DNA from: Pseudomonadota bacterium
GTDB lineage: Bacteria; Pseudomonadota; Alphaproteobacteria; Sphingomonadales; Sphingomonadaceae
Assembly (NCBI GenBank): GCA_023427285.1
Contig: JAEZBH010000145.1
Location: forward strand, 1-5,380
DNA: 5,380 nt
Reading direction: 5' to 3'
Shown: piece after piece, positions 1 through 4,699 of the stretch
Numbering within the stretch: the first letter of the stretch is position 1
Layout: each line of letters starts with the position of its first letter
The notes under the pieces: model-generated
The model's input: the letters and a program-made list of their open reading frames with translations, nothing else
Databases searched by the model: none
Told to the model about the DNA's origin: nothing
Program-made: the position numbers and the translations under genes

Positions 1-1389
1 CTGGCCGGGGAGCTGGAGACCCTGCTCAACCGGGGCGGCACCTTCCTGCCCCGCACCGTCATCAGCAGCAAGCCCGAGGGTTATTTGAACGACGGCCTCG
101 ATCCGCTGATCGATCGTGTCGGCACCCTTCGCATTGGCGACGAGAAGGTCGATATCCTTGTGCAATCCGTTGAAAGCGAGACGGGGCCCATCTGGCTCAT
201 CTCGCCCGAGACGCTAAAGGCCGTGCCCGCACTTCTGGCCCAGGTCAAAGACAAGGAGCCCGAGCCGCCGATTGAGCGCGTGCTGCCCGTGCCGTTTCTG
301 GAAAAGCCGGTTTTCGGTGCGCCGCTTGGCCACTGGCTGACCCTGCTGAGCCTTGCGGCGATCTGCTACCTTGCCTCCTGGCTGCTGATCGCGCTGGCCC
401 TGCGCTTGGACAGATGGTGGTATCGCGTGCGCGACCGCGAGGCGCGCTCCGTGTTCGTGACCATCGCGCCGCCGCTGCGCCTGTGCCTTGCCGTCGCGGC
501 CGTCACGGTTATTGCGCCGCGCCTTGGCCTGTCCATCGTTGCAAGAGAGAGCTTTGCGCTCATCGTCGAGGTGATCGGCTGGTTCTCGCTGGCATGGCTG
601 GCGTGGCGCATCATCGATGCCGTGGGCGGCGTCATCGTCAACCGCCTGCAACGCCACGGCTCCGGCCAGTTTGCCCAACTGGCCGCGTTCCTGCGCAGAC
701 TGGTCAAGGGCCTGGTCATCATCATCGGCATCCTCGCCATATTCGACACCCTCGGCTATGACATGACCGCAGGCATCGCCGCCTTGGGCGTTGGCGGCCT
801 CGCGCTGGCGCTGGGCGCACAGAAGCTCATCGAGAACCTTGTGGCCAGCATCACCATTCTGGCCGACCAGCCGGTGCGCGTGGGCGAGTTCTGCCGCATC
901 GGCGACACCACGGGCACCGTTGAGGAACTGGGCATCCGCTCCACCCGCATCCGCACATCCGACCAGACCCTCGTTGTCATTCCCAACAGCGACTTTGCCG
1001 CCAAGCCGATCGAGAACTACAGCCGTCGCGGTCAGTTCTGGTTCCATCCGATGATCAACCTGCACCAGAGCACCCCGCCCGACCGGCTGACCGCGTTCCT
1101 TGAGCAACTGCGCGCCATGCTGGCGGCGGATGCGCGTTTCGTCTCGACGCCCCGCGTCCGCCTGCTGGGGGTCGGCAACGATCGCCTGCCCATCGAGGTG
1201 TTCTCCTTTGTGCGCACCACCGACTACGATGAATTTCTTCAAATTCAGGAAGATTTGACGCTTCGCATACTGGAGCTGGTCGCCGAAATGGGCCTGAGCC
1301 TTGCGCCCCCCACAAATGCCATGACCGCCATGATTTTCGACAAGGCCAACCCGGCCCCCACCAATTCGACCTCCGGCGAACAGAGCTGA
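1..1389 (+). CDS. MscS-family mechanosensitive ion channel (5' end outside window)
   Basis: The frame is open from the first base, so the gene begins upstream; the TTG at 85 is an internal codon. 462 residues are visible. Residues about 1-110 form a soluble, probably periplasmic N-terminal region (with GPIWLISPETLKAVPAL, typical of larger MscS relatives). Membrane helices follow at roughly 114-135, 158-176, 183-208 and 233-250. Next is the Ala/Gly-rich pore-lining helix at about 254-278 (GIAALGVGGLALALGAQKL) and the cytoplasmic beta domain (ADQPVRVGEFCRIGD, then TGTVEELGIRSTRIRT and the VVIPNSDF motif). An alpha/beta C-terminal vestibule domain ends near 450. The family opens under membrane tension in the inner membrane and releases solutes during hypo-osmotic shock. 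The pore helix and beta-domain motifs make the family call secure; which subtype, and whether it senses anything else, cannot be told. It converges on the Old Yellow Enzyme gene. Confidence 0.95.
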   Translation: MAGELETLLNRGGTFLPRTVISSKPEGYLNDGLDPLIDRVGTLRIGDEKVDILVQSVESETGPIWLISPETLKAVPALLAQVKDKEPEPPIERVLPVPFLEKPVFGAPLGHWLTLLSLAAICYLASWLLIALALRLDRWWYRVRDREARSVFVTIAPPLRLCLAVAAVTVIAPRLGLSIVARESFALIVEVIGWFSLAWLAWRIIDAVGGVIVNRLQRHGSGQFAQLAAFLRRLVKGLVIIIGILAIFDTLGYDMTAGIAALGVGGLALALGAQKLIENLVASITILADQPVRVGEFCRIGDTTGTVEELGIRSTRIRTSDQTLVVIPNSDFAAKPIENYSRRGQFWFHPMINLHQSTPPDRLTAFLEQLRAMLAADARFVSTPRVRLLGVGNDRLPIEVFSFVRTTDYDEFLQIQEDLTLRILELVAEMGLSLAPPTNAMTAMIFDKANPAPTNSTSGEQS

Positions 1390-1485
1390 CGCCAGTTGCC
1401 CGCACAGCACGAGCAACGGCGCACGAGCGGCCAGCGCAATCAGCACCAGCCCAAGACCCAACACGCTCATCGGCCCCGTCACCAT
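1390..1485 (-). pseudogene. possible stump of a membrane-protein gene
   Basis: On the - strand an ATG at 1485-1483 is preceded by a strong Shine-Dalgarno sequence, AGGGGGAGG (1492-1500), at 6 nt spacing. It encodes MVTGPMSVLGLGLVLIAL, continuing to LLVLCGQLAS, a good hydrophobic segment. In-frame codons upstream from 1524 add an Arg-rich stretch (SGRRAASRGRRVMVTG) that recalls the GRxxDRxGRR loop between helices of major facilitator transporters. Past 1390 the frame stays open to 214, but only as antisense to mscS, and there it looks like shadow translation. I infer either a relic start of a transporter or other membrane protein cut at the mscS junction, or a chance hydrophobic reading. The promoter-like pair at 1537-1563 and the ribosome site argue mildly for a relic. 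Confidence 0.28.
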
Positions 1486-1536
1486 AACCCGCCTCCCCCT
1501 GCTGGCGGCACGCCTGCCGCTCATTGTTGGGAGCAG

Positions 1537-1563
1537 ATTATGGGAGTTGTTTTACAATGTCAA
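1537..1563 (-). promoter_or_regulatory. sigma70-like promoter overlapped by a near-palindrome
   Basis: Reading the - strand, a perfect -35 TTGACA (1563-1558) is followed by CATAAT (1542-1537), five of six matches to the -10 consensus. The spacer is 15 bp, shorter than the usual 16-18, which weakens the call. The -35 lies inside TTGACA-T-TGTAAA (1551-1563), palindromic at five of six pairs, which is the size and shape of a TetR-type operator. It points at the ribosome site and ATG near 1485, giving a leader of about 45 nt. Confidence 0.35.
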
Positions 1564-1597
1564 TAGGTTTTTTCCTATAACCCGATCCGAGCGGACG

Positions 1598-1621
1598 AAA
1601 AGGGGGAACGCGCCCCCTTTT
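1598..1621. terminator. bidirectional intrinsic terminator between convergent genes
   Basis: Perfect 9-bp inverted repeat AAAAGGGGG / CCCCCTTTT around the 6-nt loop AACGCG. Read from either strand it is a G+C stem ending in a run of T, as expected for a Rho-independent terminator. It sits 17 nt after the stop of the Old Yellow Enzyme gene on the - strand and about 210 nt after the mscS stop on the + strand, so it probably serves the former directly and blocks read-through from the latter. Confidence 0.75.
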
Positions 1622-1638
1622 CCAATCCAATCTCCCGC

Positions 1639-2781
1639 TCAATCCGCCGCGTTCAGCCGCTCTGCCTCCGCCTTGGCGCGGGCGCGTTCGCGATTGCGCA
1701 GCCAGAAGCCGGCCTGCACCGGCCAGGCGCGGAAGTCCTGCCGATCTTGGGTCAGGCTACGGTAGGCGTCATGCGGCCATTGCGGGTTTGCCAGCGCCTC
1801 GCGCGCCAACGCCACCAGATCGGCCTCGCCTTCCGCCACAATGCGCTCGGCCATTTGCGGCTCGGTAATCAGTCCCACCGCCATGGTTGCAATCTCGGCC
1901 TCGTCCCGCACCTTGGCCGCCAGCGGCACCTGATAGCCGGGGTAAGCCTTCAGCGAGCCGGACGCCCCCGATATGCCGCCGGACGAGCAATCCACCACGT
2001 CCACGCCCAGCGCCTTCAGCCGGGTAGCGAACGCCACGGAATCCTCCTCGGTCCAGCCGCCCTCCATCCAGTCGGTTGCGGAAATGCGCACGAACACCGG
2101 CTTGTCGTGCGGCCACACCGCACGCACCGCCTCCACCACCTCCAGCGGGAAGCGCATGCGATTGTCCAGCGAGCCGCCGTAGTCGTCCTCGCGCTTGTTG
2201 CTGAGGGGGCTGAGGAATTCGTGCAGCAGATACCCATGAGCCGCATGCACTTCCACAATCTCGAACCCGGCCTCCAGCGCGCGCTCTGCTGCCCGCTGCC
2301 AGGTCTCGCGCAGCTCGTCCAGATCATCCACCGTCAGTGCGCGCGGGGTGGGCCACCCCTCGCCGAACGCCACCGCGCTCGGCGCAATCGTCTCCCATGC
2401 CTGAGGGTCATCGACAGGCAGGGCATTGCCCCCGTCCCATGGCCGCTGGGAAGAGGCCTTGCGCCCGGCATGAGCAATCTGAATGGCGGGCACCGCGCCA
2501 TTGTCGCGCAGAAATTCCGTAATGCGGGCCAGCGGGAGAATGTGCGCATCGTCCCAAATTCCGACATCCGCCGGAGATATCCGCCCCTCGGGCGAGACCG
2601 CCGTTGCTTCCACCATCACGATGCCGAAGCCGCCCAGCGCGAAGCGGCCAAGATGCACCAGATGCCAGTCGTTGGCGTAGCCATCGATCGCCGAATACTG
2701 GCACATCGGCGCGACCACCAGCCGGTTGCGTGTGGTAACGCCGCGCAACTGAAGCGGACTGAACAGTTTCGATGCGGTCAT
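1639..2781 (-). CDS. Old Yellow Enzyme family FMN oxidoreductase (XenA/YqjM-like)
   Basis: This 380-residue protein is an NADH:flavin oxidoreductase, an FMN-binding TIM barrel of the 'thermophilic-like' ene-reductase class. Such enzymes use NAD(P)H to reduce activated C=C bonds and some xenobiotics; the natural substrate here is unknown. The APMCQYSA motif puts a redox-tuning Cys at 27 and Tyr at 29. QIAHAGRKAS (101-110) contacts the flavin. VHAAHGYLLHEFLSP carries the substrate-binding pair His179/His182 and Tyr184. SNKREDDYGGSLDNRMRF (194-211) is the family signature. Near the C-terminus, ALAREALANPQW has Ala where relatives usually have Gly before Arg; the protein ends in a charged Arg/Glu/Ala tail. 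The start at 2781 was chosen because GAAAGG lies 9 nt upstream and MTASKLFSPL aligns with known N-termini; ATGs at 2811 and 2835 would add 10 or 18 atypical residues. It is transcribed alone, with a long leader and a terminator 17 nt after its stop. Confidence 0.95.
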   Translation of the reverse strand: MTASKLFSPLQLRGVTTRNRLVVAPMCQYSAIDGYANDWHLVHLGRFALGGFGIVMVEATAVSPEGRISPADVGIWDDAHILPLARITEFLRDNGAVPAIQIAHAGRKASSQRPWDGGNALPVDDPQAWETIAPSAVAFGEGWPTPRALTVDDLDELRETWQRAAERALEAGFEIVEVHAAHGYLLHEFLSPLSNKREDDYGGSLDNRMRFPLEVVEAVRAVWPHDKPVFVRISATDWMEGGWTEEDSVAFATRLKALGVDVVDCSSGGISGASGSLKAYPGYQVPLAAKVRDEAEIATMAVGLITEPQMAERIVAEGEADLVALAREALANPQWPHDAYRSLTQDRQDFRAWPVQAGFWLRNRERARAKAEAERLNAAD

Positions 2782-2959
2782 GAAGCCGGGCCTTTCGTCA
2801 AAAAATCTCATCACATGCTCAGCCGCAAAACGCACAGGCGGCCGGAAAGCAGTTCATGCGCCACTATCTGACAACCCCGCCCCTTGCAGTAAACAGGGCG
2901 GATCGGAAACAGTCCGTCCTGAATTTTGAACACCGGTTCCGGCGCTTCCCGGAATGGGC
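2782..2959 (-). other. long hairpin-rich leader of the Old Yellow Enzyme gene
   Basis: If transcription starts from the TATAAT at 2966-2971, the leader is about 180 nt with no convincing gene. It holds CCGCCC/GGGCGG (2877-2882 with 2896-2901) and TTCCGG/CCGGAA (2937-2942 with 2949-2954, 6-nt loop). A weaker CGGA/TCCG pair lies between them. I do not recognise a riboswitch class; it may only shape mRNA stability or translation. Confidence 0.35.
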
Positions 2960-2965
2960 AAATCA

Positions 2966-2971
2966 ATTATA
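2966..2971 (-). promoter_or_regulatory. TATAAT -10 element, probable Old Yellow Enzyme promoter
   Basis: A perfect -10 hexamer reads leftward toward the Old Yellow Enzyme gene in an AT-rich island of otherwise GC-rich DNA. The matching -35 position (about 2989-2994, TTAATT) is weak, so activator help or a different start is possible. Expected transcription start is near 2959. The FNR-type box would then be centred near -24.5, a position that usually blocks rather than activates. Confidence 0.45.
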
Positions 2972-2975
2972 ACAT

Positions 2976-2991
2976 ATTGATAAATATCAAT
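2976..2991. promoter_or_regulatory. perfect FNR/FixK-type box
   Basis: ATTGATAAATATCAAT is a perfect palindrome with 7-bp arms, and its core TTGAT-N4-ATCAA (2977-2990) is exactly the consensus bound by FNR, Anr, FnrL and FixK regulators under low oxygen. Extra half-sites lie nearby: ATCAAT at 2962-2967 and TTGATA at 3004-3009. The box lies between the leftward Old Yellow Enzyme promoter and the rightward structured peptide locus. It could repress the former, or activate the latter from about -61 if transcription starts near 3044. Neither is proven. Confidence 0.6.
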
Positions 2992-3111
2992 TAATTTTTC
3001 GAGTTGATAGCCAGACGCAGTTTTTCTGGTGTAAAAACGAAATCACCGGGGCGGACGAGCCGACCCGGTGATTGGCGGGATTTCTCCCGTCGCGTTCAGA
3101 AGGAAAATGGA

Positions 3112-3186
3112 ATGGAGCTCCTCATCCTTCTGGCCCTCATCCTATGCCGGATCGAGATTTCGATCAACATCCGGCTCAGGAGATAA
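3112..3186 (+). CDS. 24-residue hydrophobic/basic peptide, candidate type I toxin-like
   Basis: A 24-codon frame starts at an ATG with AGAAGGA at 3098-3104, 7 nt upstream, and ends at TAA. Residues 1-12 are MELLILLALILC, almost wholly Leu/Ile. Residues 13-24, RIEISINIRLRR, alternate Ile/Leu with charged or polar residues and end in Arg. A short membrane-active segment with a basic tail is the general profile of type I toxin peptides and of some regulatory small membrane proteins. I recognise no named family. The Shine-Dalgarno sequence is paired in an 8-bp stem, the second half of the gene forms hairpin H4, and a - strand promoter-like element lies within it. A second ATG at 3107 in another frame opens a longer Ser/Arg-rich reading that looks like noise. 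A leader peptide or a chance ORF remains possible. Confidence 0.45.
   Translation: MELLILLALILCRIEISINIRLRR
3139..3167 (-). promoter_or_regulatory. antisense promoter inside the peptide ORF
   Basis: On the - strand TTGATC (3167-3162, four of six matches to the -35 consensus) and TAGGAT (3144-3139, matching the -10 at its most conserved positions) are separated by exactly 17 bp. A transcript would start near 3132 and run leftward across the peptide's start codon, ribosome site and the 5' hairpins, as an antisense antitoxin RNA would. It could instead be a distal promoter of the Old Yellow Enzyme gene, or a chance match. Confidence 0.35.
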
Positions 3187-3227
3187 GGTCAGGCCCCGGG
3201 AAGGTAGCACCCTTCCCGGGGAAGACC
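3187..3227 (+). terminator. strong stem-loop after the peptide ORF, no U-tract
   Basis: A perfect 11-bp stem CCCCGGGAAGG/CCTTCCCGGGG (3194-3204 with 3211-3221, loop TAGCAC) is capped at its base by GGTC/GACC across a small internal loop. It begins directly after the peptide stop. No T-run follows on either strand, so it is not a textbook intrinsic terminator. It may be a 3' stability element, a factor-assisted terminator or part of the structured RNA. Confidence 0.4.
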
Positions 3228-3239
3228 AGGGGGAAATAA

Positions 3240-3366
3240 ATGTTGAACAGGTCAAGCGGCGCAGTTGCGGCTTGCCGCTCTGTTCGGCATCAAAACGAGG
3301 AGTGTCCGGCGATGGAAGGCGGGAGATGTGGCGCTTGCGGCGCACACGGCTCTCGCCTTCCGTTTA
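3240..3366 (+). pseudogene. frameshifted start of a small helix-turn-helix protein
   Basis: AGGGGG (3229-3234) sits 5 nt before an ATG at 3240, which reads M-L and then a poor, Cys-containing frame to a stop near 3416. In the neighbouring frame, immediately after a TGA at 3244-3246, the sequence reads TGQAAQLR followed by LAALFGIKTRSVRRWKAGD and then VALAAHTALAFRL. This matches the helix-turn-recognition helix pattern (LAxLFGVSxxTVRRWxxGD) of small Cro/XRE-like DNA-binding proteins. Skipping a single A near 3246-3247 would join the ATG to this frame. After about 3366 the frame continues only as antisense to the PLP enzyme. I infer a relic with a frameshift and a lost 3' part; programmed frameshifting, a sequencing error or a chance match are alternatives. 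Confidence 0.35.
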
Positions 3367-4695
3367 ACCGGCCGCAACCGTCCGCACGATCTCCAGCGCC
3401 TGAATGATCTCGCCCGGCGTGTTGTAGATGGAGGGCGTCAGCCGCACATGCCGGGTGGCGTAAGGCGCAACAGAGGCCGCCACCCCCAAGGCTTTCAGCC
3501 GGGCAGCGGCGTCATCCGCGCTCATGCCCGCCACATCGAACGAGACGATGCCCGCCGAAAGGTCGGTCCTCCGCGGCGTTTGCAGCGTAATGCCCGGCAG
3601 GGCCACCAGCCCCTCTTTCAGTTGGGTCGCCAGTTCGTCGGTGCGGGCCTGAATGTACGAGGGGCCGATGCGCTCATGAAACGCGAAGGTATCCGCCAGT
3701 GCCCATTGATGCTCATACGGCTTGAAGCCGCCCGCCATCATCGCAGATGCGCCATAAGGGCCAACCGGCTCCCGGCGTTCGAGCCAAGCGCTCCAGCTTT
3801 CCCTATCGATGAAGCTGGGAATGGTCGGGCGCAGCATCGCCCAGCCGCGCGGGCTGGCCACGATAACGCCCGTCCCCCGCGGGCCGAACAGCCACTTGTG
3901 GCACCCCGCCATGAAGAAATCGCACCCAAGATGGCCCGGCAGCGCGTTCTGGTTGCCGAACCCATGCACGGCATCCAGCCCGAACAGCACGGGTCGATCC
4001 GGCGGGCGGCTGGCATTGATCTGCGCCAATCCATCCGCAATCATCCGCACCGGAATTTTAAGCCCTGTGCTTGAATGCACCCATGTCAGCGCCACAAGCC
4101 GCGTCTCGGGCCGCACTTCCTGCAACACCCGCGCAGCCAGCGCTTCTGGCGAGACCTGCCGGATATCGTCGTACAGGGTGATGCGGCGCACCCGCGCTCC
4201 GGTGCGCGCTGCCGCCAGCCGCAGAGCTTCATGGGTGACGTAGTAATCCTGCTCGCTCGTCAGCACCTCCTCGCCGGGGTGCAGCATCAGGCCATTGTAA
4301 ACCAGCGCCACGCTCATGGTGGTGCTGTCGGTCAGCGCAATGTCCTGCGGGCTCACGCCCATGTAGTGCGCCGCCGCCGCCAGCGCCTGACCGCGCAGCT
4401 GCGAATTGTTTTCTTCCAGATAGACCGACGGGTTTGCATCCAGTGCGCGCCGGTATCCCTCGATGGCCCGGCGCACCGGCTCGGGGTGGGAAGAAATAAA
4501 CATCGCGCTCAGGTGAATGAATTCGGGCGACAGCGCGAACTGCTGCCGGATTCCGGCCCAGTACGCCTCCCATGCGGCGCGCCTGTCGTCGCTGGCAGCG
4601 GCAGGCTTGTTTGGCGCAACAGACGCGCCCACCGCCACCCCTGCTCCCAGAATGGCCGCCGTGCGGCTGAGGAAGGCGCGTCTGTTGAATGCCAT
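3364..4695 (-). CDS. Tat-exported PLP-dependent class V aminotransferase-fold enzyme
   Basis: 443 residues. The N-terminus has a twin-arginine signal (NRRAFLSRTAA at 4-14, hydrophobic core about 13-26, Ala-rich cleavage region about 31-36), so it should be exported folded with its cofactor to the periplasm. The rest is a class V fold like isopenicillin-N epimerase and cysteine desulfurase relatives. It shows TDSTTMSVAL (122-131) for phosphate binding, His155 to stack on the PLP ring, FGLDAVHG with Asp241, AGCHKWLFGPRGTG with the Schiff-base Lys267, and Arg418 in HVRLTPSIYNTPGEI for the substrate carboxylate. The complete catalytic set argues for an active enzyme. PvdN, a pyoverdine-maturation enzyme in Pseudomonas, is a known Tat-exported relative, but no siderophore genes are visible, so the substrate is unknown. 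The start at 4695 was chosen because it places the twin arginines properly; ATGs at 4719 and 4731 would add 8 or 12 residues inside the slipin gene. It follows slipin by 4 nt, indicating cotranscription. Confidence 0.9.
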   Translation of the reverse strand: MAFNRRAFLSRTAAILGAGVAVGASVAPNKPAAASDDRRAAWEAYWAGIRQQFALSPEFIHLSAMFISSHPEPVRRAIEGYRRALDANPSVYLEENNSQLRGQALAAAAHYMGVSPQDIALTDSTTMSVALVYNGLMLHPGEEVLTSEQDYYVTHEALRLAAARTGARVRRITLYDDIRQVSPEALAARVLQEVRPETRLVALTWVHSSTGLKIPVRMIADGLAQINASRPPDRPVLFGLDAVHGFGNQNALPGHLGCDFFMAGCHKWLFGPRGTGVIVASPRGWAMLRPTIPSFIDRESWSAWLERREPVGPYGASAMMAGGFKPYEHQWALADTFAFHERIGPSYIQARTDELATQLKEGLVALPGITLQTPRRTDLSAGIVSFDVAGMSADDAAARLKALGVAASVAPYATRHVRLTPSIYNTPGEIIQALEIVRTVAAG

Positions 4696-4699
4696 GTTA

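Larger units (their letters stand above)
3041..3227 (+). ncRNA. candidate structured RNA enclosing a small peptide ORF
   Basis: Nearly every base can be placed in one of five consecutive hairpins. H1 (3041-3073): AATCACCGGG/CCCGGTGATT, a G-A mismatch, then CGG/CCG on a 5-nt loop. H2 (3074-3091): GGCGGGA/TCCCGTC on a TTTC loop with one G-U pair. H3 (3097-3132): CAGAAGGA/TCCTTCTG, holding the Shine-Dalgarno sequence in its stem and the ATG in its loop. H4 (3140-3181): TCCT/AGGA, then GCCGGAT/ATCCGGC and an inner CGA/TCG. H5 (3187-3227): GGTC/GACC, then CCCCGGGAAGG/CCTTCCCGGGG on a 6-nt loop, starting right after the peptide stop codon. This suggests a folded mRNA or regulatory RNA. I do not recognise a known RNA family; a REP-like cluster of palindromes is the alternative. 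Confidence 0.5.

Noticed and set aside
214..1389. Long - strand reading frame opposite mscS
   Set aside because: Past the mscS stop its composition (Gly/Ala/His/Asp-rich, no motifs) is antisense shadow of a clear channel gene; only the first codons (1390-1485) are considered separately.
1505..1520. GCGGCA/TGCCGC hairpin as an mscS terminator
   Set aside because: Only 6 bp with no T-run after it; the AAAAGGGGG hairpin at 1598 is a far better terminator.
1547..1765. 72-codon + strand frame starting at TTG
   Set aside because: Runs through the terminator hairpin into antisense of the Old Yellow Enzyme gene; Arg/Ser-rich with no ribosome site.
1747..2871. 374-codon + strand frame opposite the Old Yellow Enzyme gene
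   Set aside because: Rich in His, Arg and Gln with no recognisable domain; it mirrors a gene with complete family motifs, as is common in GC-rich DNA.
2782..2959. FMN riboswitch ahead of a flavoenzyme
   Set aside because: The conserved FMN-riboswitch sequence blocks are not recognisable, and the gene uses FMN rather than making or importing it.
2962..3009. CRISPR-like or iteron array from repeated TTGAT/ATCAA units
   Set aside because: Only four short half-sites with irregular spacing and orientation; a regulator-binding region explains them better.
3364..4695. Naming the PLP enzyme pvdN
   Set aside because: Shared Tat export and fold are not enough; no pyoverdine genes are visible and the neighbour is a slipin.
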